From Nemophila menziesii (taxonomy: Eukaryota > Streptophyta > Magnoliopsida > Boraginales > Hydrophyllaceae), in NCBI GenBank assembly GCA_029959085.1, contig JARWIR010000008.1, positions 2,294,001-2,358,000 on the forward strand: 64,000 nt of DNA. The letters are read 5' to 3'. The notes below the pieces were generated by a model that saw only the letters and a list, made by a program, of their open reading frames with translations, searched no databases and was not told the origin of the DNA. A program made the position numbers and the translations under genes. This document shows, one piece after another, positions 21,481-33,518 of this stretch. Each line of letters opens with the position of its first letter. Within the stretch, counting starts at the first letter, position 1.

Positions 21481-23898
21481 GTAGTCTCGGTCCATAGTTT
21501 AAGACTCTGTTATTCATATCAATGCTTGAGTAATATTTTTATTGACCCGTAACCGGTTACGTGTGAACGTGTTTTATGTAGTTTATCACACGTATTTTAT
21601 GTAGTTTATGGTTATACATGAGATGTCTTAGAAAGGTTTTGGCACGGCCAAGGGTTCTTTGGCCTTAGGATTTTGATTTTCCGATTAATGGATTTCAACT
21701 TTAACAGACAATTTTTTTAGGTATGAGTCAAGGATCATTATAACTAAATTATTATCATATTTTATTCATCAAGTATAAGTTCATTTATTATACCATTATT
21801 TTTAGTTCATTATTTGAGAATAATATTGAAAAAATTAAAGAAAAAATATCTTGATAATGTAAAAAGACAAATATTGTTGGACACTTTTTTTAGAAGAAAA
21901 AAAAATTAAAATAAACTGAAAGAGTAGCTTATTCCTTCTCCTTTTGGTTTCTTTTTTGTTCTTAAATTTATTGGTGTTAATTTTTTTTATTTATAGTATT
22001 TAGTATATAATGATACACGCTTGCATTATCCACCTTTGCTATGAAAAATTACATTTTTTTTGTTTATAAAATATTTTACCATTTTTTTTTCTAAAAACAT
22101 TAAACAAAACTTGTATTTACAAAAAACTAATTTCTATATAATCTTATCACCGACTTCTTTGTAATAATTTCTTTATTTAAATTATTAAGAAAAACCAAAA
22201 CTTAGTAAGTTATGATTTTAAATGATAAAGTGAATAGTTAAAACTGTTATAATATGTCTTTTAATAAAATAAGTGATTATGACTATATTTTTTTTGATTT
22301 AAATTTTTTTTGGTTAATATAAATTTATCTTCTAATATACACGTGTGCATTTGGAAAAGGGGTGGTGACGTTTCCTTTCCAGTTTCATGGTACAGTAGGA
22401 TTTTGCTAGAGTTTTTAGGGAGAAATTAGCAAAAAATACATTAGTCTTAGAAAATATTTGCCAAAATCAAATTAAAAAACTTTTACCCTATTCTAACAAG
22501 AAATGAACTACAATTCTTTTGAGGTGATGCTATGATCCCATGGTTTATTTCAACTTTTAGCCACATCTTCTAAAACCATGTATTTCTCTTTTCTTGTACA
22601 TTAAACATTGTTAAAATGTAATGGTAAGACATTATTTCACTTATTCGTCCCTCCTAGTATATACAACATTGTTGTAAAAACACTAAATCAATTAACGAAT
22701 TTAGGATTTTTCTTTATGTGGGGGGCTACGGCTAAAAGGTAGAATAAACATTGGGATTATGAACATCACCCTAGAGAATTAAGGTTGTTTTATAGTTCGA
22801 AAATGGGTAAAAGTCTTTAGGATAGGGAGGTAATCTTCAAATTTGGCCGAGGTAATGTATTTTTTACCCTAACAAAATTCGAATAAAATCCCACTCCATC
22901 CTAAAATCATAAAGGGGACGCCCAACCCTTCTCCCCAGATTCACCCCTTATACAAGATGGAAAATTGTATGTTATCATAAAAAATCAAAATCAAAATTAT
23001 ACTCGTAATTATTTATTTTATTAAAAAACGGAACATAGTTGATTTAATGTTTTATCTTTCAAAATTATAAATAAACTATTAAATTTTGGTTTTTATCAAA
23101 ATAAATTTCTTGTAAATATGAGTTTGGTTTAATTCTTTTGAAAGAAAATTGGCAAAATGTTTTTATAAACAAAAAAAGTGTAATTTTTCATAACAAGGGA
23201 AACGTGAGTAAATGCAAACAAAAGTTATCATGTAAACCTATACAATAGTTAAAGGGAATTCTAACAAAAAAAGTTCCCAAAAGAAAGAACAAAAAGAGAA
23301 GAAGTGTATTCCTATTATTATATTAATAAGCTATTGTAGTTGTGTAGTCTAGGTGTACCCAAGAATCTCCCGAACTTTAGATATCTAAGCTAATATTTGA
23401 GCAGCATATGGGGACAACATAAATAATCTTTTCTACAAATAAATTATGCGAATATGTAATAGCTTTTTCTTGGTCTGAATATGTATAGCTTGTTGATGCC
23501 AGCTTATATTGCAAAAGATGCAACTTGATTTAATAATTTTCATTTTACAGTTTTCCCTTTTAAGCAATTTCAAAACAAACTTCGTTTAGTAAAAGACAAT
23601 TTAATTATATTCCTATAGTTTTGTGTGTCAAGAATTCATGTATCTTAGTTGACAAATACTACTCCAATTTGTAGCTAACGTGCATAATTATTTTGTCGAA
23701 GATCAAATGTTCGTCTTTCTTAGGCACTCAACGAATAGAGGTGTCCCATTTTAGAGTTAAAATTTTTGAAAGGTAGATTATCATATTCAATTTAACCTCA
23801 ATCAAAACTACATAAATAACTAACCTTTAATAAATAATTTGAAGCTTCTCTTTACTCTAAACTCTAGTTATCTTTCATATATAAACATATAGTAGATC

Positions 23899-24054
<156 letters not shown>

Positions 24055-25189
24055 TATAGGTATGTGGTGATTATATACCAAGGATGGGATAAAGTTAGAA
24101 TTGGCATGTATAATTCACACACCCCTTGATACAAAGGGTTTCTATATGGTGCTAAGAATCGATAATGTATAACCAGAAAAAGCATTGCATTCAATTGATC
24201 TATACATATCTAGAAAAAGACTAGGATATGGGAAAAAATTCCTCGATTTATATGCAACAATAACAATACTCAAGGCTCAAGGACATGCTTAAATTCTCTT
24301 TTTCTTGGAAAAAAATTCACCCTCTCCATTTCTTTGCCTATTATTCACAACAAAAATTATAAAAATATTGGGGGAATACGGGGTTCAAAGGGATAGAATC
24401 ACATTGATATGAAACCATTAATTTTCCATCCACTTCCAATTGTCCTTTATTTTGTGCTTCTAACGTTACGAAACAAAAAATCACGTTGATTTTGAAAGAT
24501 AATATGCTTCGTTGATCATCCATTCAAGTACATAGTTTTATGCTATAAATCATGTGATGTTTCAAACTTGAGGGTTGCAAAGTATACTAGAAAGAATGCT
24601 CATTCGTTCAACAAATACAAATTGGAGTATACATCATTTTATGTTTCTCAATTACTCGTTCTTACAATTGGAAAACAAATTTGGAATTGTAATCAATTAA
24701 TTAATTAAGTGGTTCTTTCATATTCCAACAATCACCTCAACATATTCAACAGTAAATAAGAAAGTGATTAACTATTCAACTTTCCACAACAGTCTGACAA
24801 ATACTACAAAGGAGCAACTCCCCATATTCATTCTGCTATCAATTTCCTCAAATTTCATTAGAAAAATTAAATATATTTAACCTAAATCTTCACACAAGCA
24901 AATAAGATTTGGTATTAACATATAAGGCAGTTTATGAAATCAGATATAAATAAGACAATGCCATTTATAAAATAAGAGAAAGTAGAGAAGTAAAGAAGCA
25001 AGTAAAGAAATAACATATAAAAGGTTATAAATCTTAATATTACTAATTACGCTGAATATCAAACTACTAGATCCATCCGCCATAAGCAAAAGTTTATTAT
25101 CTTACAAGTTTGTTAATATTCTAATTAAGTTCAAGTTTGAAAGGAAATGGTAAATAAACATCATAACCAACTAAAAACCCCCATATGAA

Positions 25190-26637
25190 TCAAAGATTAT
25201 AAGGGTCCATAAGAGTTTGGGATGGTACGACATCCTGAAGAAACCCATCATCTCTAACGAAAGAATATTGATGCGAAGGAGAAGAACGCATCTCTTGAAG
25301 CAAATCAGCATATGGATGCTGATTATAATAGTTAAGATCTTGATGGTACTGATTCTGGGGAAACACATATTCTCCAACAGTTACATCACCTCTAACACCA
25401 CCATAGCTTGAACCTCCATTACTTTGATTACCACTATAAATGGCCGTTAGAAGCTGGACTCCACTGCCAATGCCACCACTATAATTAGTTGTTTGTGTCA
25501 GCATTCCATTAACTCCACCTCCAGTGGCACAACCATAGGTAAAGGTTTCCAGCATGATTCCATTACCTCCATCTTCGTTGACACAACCATAGCTAGTGGT
25601 TTCGGGCACGTTTCCATTACCTCCTCCTGCGGTGACATAACCATAACTAGTGGTTTGCTGCATGATTCCATTACCTTCATCTCCGGTGCCACCACCATAG
25701 CTAGTGGTTTGTGGTATGATTCCATTGCCTCCACCTCTGGTGACACAACCATAGCTAGTGGTTTGCTGCTGAATTACATTACCTCCACCTCCGGTGCCAC
25801 CACCATAGCTAGTGGTTTGCGGCATGAATTCAATCCCTCCTCCATAGCTAGTCTTTGTCACGAACGCAAATCTCGGCTCTCTTTCCCTTTTTAAGTTCTT
25901 CTTTATAGGTTTATATCTACCCAATAAAAAACGTGAAAAAGGTTAACTTTTTACTCAAAATGAATTTTTTTTAACAAATATCTAATCTACAAAATTAAAG
26001 TAAAACGGGATCATGTAAATAAAAAATATTGTTCATTGGCTTGTCAACATATACATGCATCTCATTTGAATTCTAAGATTTAACCAAAGAAAAAAATTAA
26101 AATTTAAAAAATAAACGTACACTTTCTTAGATTTGTCGTGATCTTGATTTTGTTCAACTTCTTTTATAACGTTGCTTGCAGCTTCAACTGAAGATGATGA
26201 TATAGAAGATGAGTGGGGTATAGCAAGAGAGTGAACAATTACCTCAGACGGGGAGATATGATTAATGGTGGAAACACCCTGAAGTGGCTGAGAGGATTGA
26301 GGCTGTGGTGGTGGTGGCGGCGGCGGCGGAGATGGTGGTGGTGATGATTGTAGATGTGGTGGTGATGGAAATGGTGTAAGTATCCAACCGGATCGTTCTC
26401 ATCCTCAACATCACTTGATAAAAAATTATCCCTTAGATCATTGCTCCCAGCAGCTCCTAAGGCTAAAGGGTAATTATTACATCTGATTTCGTCACCATTA
26501 AGAATTGTGTCGAAGTTGTAGAAATCTATATCAGATGAACTGTAAAATGCTGATGAAGATGAAGTTGTGTAATCGTACCCCATCATTGATGATAATGATA
26601 GATTCTGATCACTAACTCTCCGTAGCTTTTGTTGCAT
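25190..26637 (-). pseudogene. WRKY-derived gene copy U1, WRKY domain deleted
   Basis: This was once a group IIc WRKY transcription factor gene, a DNA-binding protein of the nucleus. Exon 1 (26121-26637) uses the second Met, because the first ATG seen in other copies reads ATA. Near 26393 a 13-bp deletion relative to the other copies shifts the frame, giving a His-rich tail. Exon 2 (from 25916) keeps the lead-in REREPRFAFVTKT, but then jumps to the C-terminal repeats: WRKYG, the zinc finger and intron 2 are gone, a loss of about 575 bp judged against U3. The C-terminal repeats and the tail RDDGFLQDVVPSQTLMDPYN are intact to the stop at 25190. Confidence 0.85.
25440..25850 (-). repeat. 54-nt coding minisatellite, U1 copy
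   Basis: Six 18-residue repeats follow the pattern TTSYGGGTGGGGNGIMPQ with substitutions, then a degenerate seventh (TTNYSGGIGSG). At the DNA level the period is 54 nt with a CCATAGCTAGTGGTTTG core on the + strand. Because 54 is a multiple of three, long open frames appear on both strands; only the minus-strand frame continues the WRKY gene. Confidence 0.92.
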
Positions 26638-26733
26638 CTTTTCTATTTATTTCTTGTTGTAATGATTCTTCACTTAAAAGTTGCTCCCTTATTACAAGAA
26701 CTAGAGAGAGAAAATGATAAGACTGGTTTTTGA

Positions 26734-27145
26734 TTTTATAATAAAGTGTGAAGAGGGTTTACATTTTGTTGAGTTCTTTTATTTTTAATTTCTTTTAATT
26801 TATGATTAGTACTTTAAAACCAGGGTTGGGTTTCTTTCTTGTTGTTTTCTACCTAAGGAGTTGAGATTGACATGCGAATGACCGTGGACAACAAGTGTGT
26901 ACGAATGGGCTCCATATGAACATCAAGAGGGACGGAATTTTGTTTATATATTATTTTTTTCATATATTTGTGATGACTATTAATAGATTACCTTTATTAA
27001 ATTTATATTTATAATTTCATATTTTACTTGATCTATTAAAAAAACTTTTTTAGATTTAGACCATTATGATAGTTCACCAAACTTATCGTTTTTGAAACGA
27101 TGGTTTTAACCAAAAACTATTGGCAAGCACGTGGTTTAAGTCAAA
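26734..27145 (-). promoter_or_regulatory. U1 promoter: TATA-like box, G-box and W-box
   Basis: On the minus strand TATAAAA lies at 26734-26740, about 100 bp upstream of the start codon. Further up are a G-box CCACGTG (27128-27133 core) and TTTGACT, a W-box (27139-27145), six bases apart. The arrangement recurs in the other units. WRKY proteins bind W-boxes, so auto- or cross-regulation was possible (inference). Confidence 0.55.
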
Positions 27146-28267
27146 CAAAAGATATCGTGTACGCTATTTTTTAAAATAAATGAGAGCAAATATATGAAAT
27201 GATAAAAGATATCGATATGAAATACGATTATAAATATTATTGATCGATACATATAGAAAATCATATAATTATTTAAAAATCATTTTCATACTTGAATGAC
27301 TTTATATCAAAATTAATACATTCTTATCAAACTTAAGTATATTCTTCAATTACATTTATTTTTGACTTTGCATCATACTTTAGAGTTATATAAGTATTCT
27401 AACACATATATAATAATTTCAGAATTATGACATTTTTGTCATAATTACAAAATATATTTATTATCAGTATTGTAATATGTATTTTTAATTATATAAGTAT
27501 TAAAAGTAGAATACAAAAATATTGACAAAAACCACAACTTTATTGATTTCAATATATATCGATGGACTTTATATATTATTTTTGTTTTAATGAAAAAATA
27601 TTGAATTTCAAAATAGCTTGATTCTTACCCAGTAAGTTATAAATATAAACCTACCTAATACTTGAAATAATTTAAACCAAAAAATTAATATGAAATTTGA
27701 TATATTAATTTATAATATCATTGTAAAAAGGATTGAAAAATAGAAGGACCACACACCACAAGAAATTTAGGTGGTATTCCAAGATTGAAGAGATCGAATT
27801 CCTTCTGGGCATTTATAAGACATAAAAACTTTTTCGAAAAGCCATTGTCCTCCTATTTAACGGGGCTATTACAGAAGTTGCTTCGTTCCTTGACTTCTTT
27901 GATTAGTCAAACTTCCTTGTCCCTCAGTGTAGTCTCGGTCCATAGTTTAAGACTCCGTTACTTATATCGATGCTTGAGTAAGATTGTTATTGACCTGTAA
28001 CCGGTTATGTGTGAACGTGTTTTATATAGTTTATGGTTATACGTGAGATGTGGGTTCTTTGGCCATAGGATTTTGATTTCCTGGTTAATGGATTTCAATT
28101 TTAACGGACAATATTTTTAGGTATGCGTCAAGGATCATTATCTTTTTTTAATATCTAGTAGAAGTACCTTATTTTTATATTATTAAATAACAAGTTCATC
28201 AAGAATTTCCTCCAATTTATTTCTACATTTCAATATTTAACTAGTTTTTTTTCCAAAAAAATTAACC

Positions 28268-28318
28268 AACTAGTTTTTTCTTACATGTTCATTATAATAT
28301 GTAAGAAAAAAACTAGTT
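28268..28318. repeat. Inverted repeat in the B-specific insertion, U2
   Basis: AACTAGTTTTTTCTTACAT is followed after a short A/T loop by its complement, giving arms of about 19 bp. The whole surrounding insertion (about 28140-28330) is absent from A units, and an equivalent is found at 56742-56793. Confidence 0.8.
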
Positions 28319-28610
28319 ATAAATGCGTCCCCTTTTATTATATTACTTTTATTCATCAAGTATAAGTTCATTTATTTACTATTATTTTTTGTTAATTAAT
28401 TAAAAATAATATTGAACAAATTAAAGAAAAAATGTCTTGATAATGTAAAAAGAAAAATATTGTTGAACACATTTTATAGAAGAAAAGAAAAATAAAAAAT
28501 AAACTGAAGGAGTAGCTTATTCCTTCTTCTTTTGGTTTCTTTTTTGTTCTTAAATTTTTTTGGTTTGAATTTGTTTTAATTATAATATTTAGTATATAAT
28601 GATACATGCT

Positions 28611-28640
28611 TGCATTGTCCACCTTTCCCACGAAATATTA
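28611..28640. repeat. ~30-bp flank duplication left of the CACTA element
   Basis: This 30-bp stretch, containing CCACCTTTCCCA, reappears at 35939-35968 with 26 of 30 bases matching. Units without the insertion have it once (for example about 57089-57118). Confidence 0.7.
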
Positions 28641-28895
28641 GCGACGACCCGTAATTCGCCGCTAAGTTTTCGAAATTAGCGACGACAAAATCTTACCGGC
28701 GAAGAAACATGCGTCGTTAATTAGCGAAAAACGTATTCGTCGTAATTTAATTGTATTTCGTCGCTTATTTTTTTTTTTGAATTTTTTTTAATTGCCGATC
28801 TGTCGTCGCTATCTTAGCGACACGTGTTTTCGTCGTTATTTTGAAGATTAGCGACGACACGTCTTTGTTTAACGACGACCCGTAATTCGTCGCTA
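28641..28895. repeat. Left subterminal repeats of the CACTA element
   Basis: About nine copies of a motif close to TAGCGACGA, or its complement TCGTCGCTA, occur here. In En/Spm such subterminal motifs bind TNPA. The following stretch 28900-29675 is A/T-rich 5' UTR or intron with repeated TTCATTCAATGGTTTGTAAT-like motifs (29440-29580), and no gene. Confidence 0.8.
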
Positions 28896-29675
28896 ATCTT
28901 AAATCCTATTTAATGGAGACAGCAGGTTTTTAACACACAAAACACACAAAACACCCAAAAAAATCCTCCGATTTTCTCCCAAAAACACAACTAAATTCCT
29001 TTTTTTTATTTGTAATTGCTTCTCCACTTCATCTTGCATCATTCTTGGTTCAATAATCAAGGTGGGGATCCATTAATATCATCTTTCATCACACAATTTA
29101 AGGTAATAATTTCATGAAATTCACCTTTTAATTTTTTTTTGAATTCTAATTGTGTTTTATTCTTTCTATATGGTTTGATTAGATGAATTAATACAATTTT
29201 CTTGGTGGGGAATTAACATCACTCTTCAATTTATCCATCCAATTCAAGGTATTTCCATTAAATTTCATGCTTTTTAAATTTTTTTATTTGTTTATATTAG
29301 CAAGTTGATAAAACATATGATTAGGTTATTGAATTAAATATTTGTTGGTTGAAATTCATGTGTTGTGTTAATTTATATTTTGTGCTCATATAATTTTACT
29401 TGTTTATTTAATTCTTTGTTCTTTTTTTTATATATTCATTCATTTAATGGTTTGTAATATTTATTCAGTTAATGGTTTGTAATTTTTATTCATTCAATGG
29501 TTTGTAATATTTATTCATTCAATGAGTTTGTAATTTTTTTTATTTTGTTTATTGTGTTGTAATTTTTATTCATTTTATTCATTGGGTTGTAATAATTATG
29601 TATTTTATTTTTTTATATGAATGTAGTCGCATAGTTTACTCAAATTGTTATTAAGAGACGACATCGAGTTCGGAC

Positions 29676-32216
29676 ATGAGTATCGATAAGAGTTGGATCG
29701 AATTGACGAATGTGTTAGATGGTGAATATATTTTTCGGGTTTATAAATCTATCGATTTTGCTAAGAAAAGTAGAGGTTATACCGGTTACTTGTCTTGCCC
29801 GTGTAAGAAGTGTAATAATTTTTGTCGATTAAAAACCGAAGTTGTTATGACCCACCTTCTAAGAGAGGGATTTAACCATGATTATAAGGTTTGGACAAAA
29901 CACGGTGAGGAGGAGATACAAACACATACACCCCCTGCAAGTAAAGATCCAATTATAGTACATGAAATTCAGCATGTTTATGACGATGTGAGACAGAGTT
30001 ACGATGTTGGTGGACATCCGGGAGACACCGAAATGAGAGATGCACATATTCCAAGTCGAAGCAGTTTTGACACATTGTTCGAAGAATTGGAGACAGAATT
30101 ATTTCCTGGTTGTAAATCGATGAGTTCGTTGAATTTCATTGCCAAGCTAATGCACGTAAAAGTAAAGAACAAATGGACTAACACCTCATTCACCGAGCTA
30201 TTGGAGTTGTTGGGTCGTATTTTGCCTAAACCTCACAATTTGCCCGATTCTTATGAAGCATGCAACAAGAAGTTGAAAAGTTTGGGTATGGGGTATATTA
30301 CCATCGACGTTTGTTTGAACGATTGTGTTATTTATTACAAAGAAAACAAATACCTCGATAAGTGTCCAGTTTGTAGCGAGTCTAGATGGGACCCAAAGAA
30401 GGGTATCAAAGTACCGCATAAGAAGCTTCGATACTTTCCGATTGCTCCTAGATTACAACGACTATACGCTTCAAAGCACACCGCTGAAGACATGATTTGG
30501 CACCATACCGGTAACAGTGCCGATCCGGATGTGTTGCGTCATCCGGTTGATGGTGATAGTTGGAAGAGATTTGCAGCGCTACACCCTGAGTTTGCTAGCG
30601 AACCTCGTAACGTATATCTGGGTCTCGGAATCGACGGGTTTTGTCCTTTCTATATGCAGAACAACTCGTACAACATGTGGCCAGTCATATTAACCGTTTA
30701 TAACTTGCCACCGTGGGTATGCATGAAGGAAACCACATTCCAGCTTTGTTTGTTGATTCCGGGACCCCGTTCACCCGGTAAGGACATGGATGTCTTTCTT
30801 CGTCCTGTTATAGATGAGTTGGAAGAGTTGTGGGATAAAGGCATCGTTACGTATGATGCCCACAAGAAAGAAGAGTTTACGATGAAGGTTTGTTTGTTGT
30901 CTACCACTAATGATTTCCCCGCTAGGTCATACACTTCGGGATGGTCGGGTCAAGGTTACAAAGCTTGTCCCGAATGCATGGATCATACTCCGTCATTGAG
31001 TGTGAACAAAGGGATTGTCTACTTTGACCATAGACGTTGGTTACCTACCGGACATCGATTTAGAATCGAAAATGTTTTGTACAGTAAGAAATCCGATTAT
31101 AGGGGCCCACCGAAGAAATATAGTCCTGCAAATATTCAGACACAGTTAGATGGGCTTCCCATTGTGTTTCCCGGTAAACACAAGGATTTTGGGGGAAAGA
31201 TCGTGAAGCAAGATGTTAATCGGCGATTCAATTGGAAGAAAAAGAGTATTTTCTATCGTTTACCTTATTGGTCCGAAAAATTGTTGAAACATAACATTGA
31301 CGTTATGCATTGCGAGAAAAACGTGTGTGATGCTCTTCTCGGTACAGTTATAGGTCTTGATGGGAAAGTTAACAAAAATAACGTGAAAGCGAGAATGGAT
31401 ATTAAGGAATTGAAGATTATAAAATAATTGTGGTTGACTGAGAGAAATGGTAAACAAATATTGAAACGGGGAAAGTACACTTTAACACCGGAAAAACGGA
31501 CTATATTTCTTAACTAGCTGAAGGCACAGAAGTTTCCCGACGGTTTCGCATCTAGTATGAGAAACAATGTTCAAAGTGATACGGGAAAGATTATCGGCAT
31601 GAAATCTCACGACTGTCACGTGATGATGCAATATCTTTTCGTGGCTAGTCTCCCCGGGCTTATTGAAGACAAAGCGATTAATGATGTGTTTATTGGGTTA
31701 GCGAATGTGTTTAGAGTCGTTTGCAATAAAAATCTAAGCAGGAAAGAGTTAGAATCGGGAAAGAAGAAAGTGGTTGAAGTTATGTGTAGGCTGGAAATGA
31801 TTTTGCCTCCCGCGTGTTTTGATATAATGATCCAATTGGTGATACACTTATACGATAAAGCATTGCTAGGAGGGCCGGTCCAAATGCGGTGGATGTACCC
31901 ATTTGAAAGGTATTTGAAAAAGTTGAAAGAGTATATTCGAAATCCGGCTAGACCAGAGGGTTCAATAGCCGAGGGCTACGTTGCGGAAGAGACGTTGAAT
32001 TTCATATCAAGATATCTTAGTGAAGAAAAAACAAGGTTCAACGATCCAGGCAGATACAACGAAGCACCGCCGGTCCCAAAAGAGCTATCCGTTTTCAATT
32101 CCCAATGCACTCCAGTTGGCAAGATAGAGTATGTTACTTTACCATATAAGGAGAAGGAGCACATAAGTTGGTATATTTTGCATAATTGCGACGAACTCGA
32201 AGCATACATGACGTAA
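29676..32216 (+). pseudogene. TNP2-like CACTA transposase with two in-frame stops and no 3' end
   Basis: The transposase cuts and joins element ends. The N-terminus matches the transposase-associated domain (about residues 6-80; LSCPCKKCNN then HLLREGF). The transposase_21 region spans about residues 265-555, with candidate catalytic acids D320 in LGIDGFCPF, D413 in TTNDFPA and E547 in DVMHCEKN. Stops TAA at 31425 and TAG near 31516 interrupt the same frame. The frame resumes (31557-32216) with SHDCHVMMQYL and GPVQMRWMYPFER, the DUF4218 block. It ends at a donor-like GTAAGT at 32213, but no downstream exon follows. Confidence 0.9.
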
Positions 32217-32289
32217 GTAAATATTATTATCTTTATCTATATTTATATTTATATTTATATATTTATATTTATATATTTATATATTTATA

Positions 32290-32525
32290 CATTCAAAGGA
32301 TTTTTCGTCGCTAATAAATAATAAAAAAATTAATTGGTCATCGTGGGCGGTCAAATTTCCCGCCCACGAAAATTAGCGACGACAACCCAAAAATTCGCGA
32401 CAACTAGTCGTCGCTAACCCTTGACATGCAAAGGTCGTGTGTACGTGGGGCGACACATGGCCCAAATTCGCGACAAAATTCAAGGTTTCGCGACAACCTG
32501 CGTGTCGTCGCTAATTTTTTTTTCT
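32290..32525. repeat. Internal cluster of subterminal-type repeats
   Basis: Copies of TAGCGACGAC, TTCGCGACAA and their complements are packed here, immediately after the truncated transposase gene and just before a leader-like stretch with a CTATAAA box (32524-32530). This resembles the 5' subterminal region of a second CACTA element more than an internal intron. Confidence 0.75.
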
Positions 32526-33029
32526 ATAAAGCCCTAACCGAGCTCATTTCTGCCATACTAAACACCCAAAAACACACCCAAAAGCTCCATTTCCGCCATG
32601 GCCAAGCTATTCCGAGGAGAAACAACACCAAATCCAACGCTAAGGTAATGATTCTAGTCCAAATACACATTCTAATCTTTACTTTTTTGATTTTTAATTT
32701 CTAATATTTTGTCTTGTGTTTTTTTGTATGATTGCTTCTTCTTGGCATGGATTCATGGACGAAATCTACACCATTTCTAAGTAATAGGTTCCAATTTCCG
32801 GATCAAACTTGTAATTTTTTTTTTTGGTTGAAAAAATTCATGAATGTTTATATGTTTTAAGGAATTCCGAATTTTATATGTATTAATCAGGGATGTTTGG
32901 TATTTTTTTTGTGTTAAAAAACAACATGTAATTGGACTTTGATTAAATTAGGGTTTTGATAGGATTTTCGTATTTTTATTGTAATATTTGGTGTGTTATT
33001 TTAATTTGATTGTGTTTTAAGATATAGGG

Positions 33030-33515
33030 ACCTAATTTGCAATATGTTTAATTTGTATGTTTAAGGACTAAAATGCAATTTTATAAAAAATAGGACTAAA
33101 ATGCAATTTTAAAAAAATAGGACTAAAATGCAATTTTATAAAAATTTGGACTAAAATGCAATTTAAAAAAAAAATAGGACTTAATTGCAAATTTTAAAAA
33201 TTTGGACTAAAATGCAATTTTATAAAAAATAGGACTTATTTGCAATTTTTAAAAAATTAGGACTAAAATGCAATTTTTAAAAATTAGGAACTATTTGCAA
33301 TTTTTAAAAAATTAGGACTAAAATACAATTTAAAAAAAATATAGGACTTAATTGCAAATTTAAAAAAAAATGGGACAAAAATGTATTTTTAAAAAAATTA
33401 GGAATTATTTGCAATTTTTAAAAAATTTGGACTAAAATGCAATTTTATAAAAAAAATGGACTTAATTGCAAATTTTAAAAAAATTTGGACTTATTTGCAA
33501 TTTTATGAAATTTTA
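33030..33515. repeat. A/T-rich ~28-32-bp minisatellite upstream of the TNPA-like gene
   Basis: About fifteen degenerate copies of a unit close to AGGACTAAAATGCAATTTTT lie in the leader or intron before the ATG at 33519. The preceding 32530-33030 is a non-coding leader with no other feature seen. Confidence 0.85.
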
Positions 33516-33518
33516 TAG

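Noticed and set aside
25440..25850. Possible CRISPR-like array of evenly spaced repeats
   Set aside because: The repeats are contiguous 54-nt coding units without unique spacers, in a plant genome.
25493..25894. Long + strand frames opposite the WRKY repeats (also 39343-39798, 53436-53843, 60322-60837)
   Set aside because: The 54-nt period is a multiple of three and lacks stops in several frames. The minus-strand frame alone continues into WRKY exons.
27785..28000. A conserved 71-codon + strand frame at unit ends (also 49547-49762 and 62637-62852)
   Set aside because: It recurs only because the units are repeats. The frame is broken in U4, the start differs, and no motif is seen. It was not accepted as a gene.
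28392..28631. A 79-codon minus frame in B units (also near 56898-57107)
   Set aside because: Low-complexity Phe/Ile-rich translation of A/T-rich DNA; the frame differs between the two B units.
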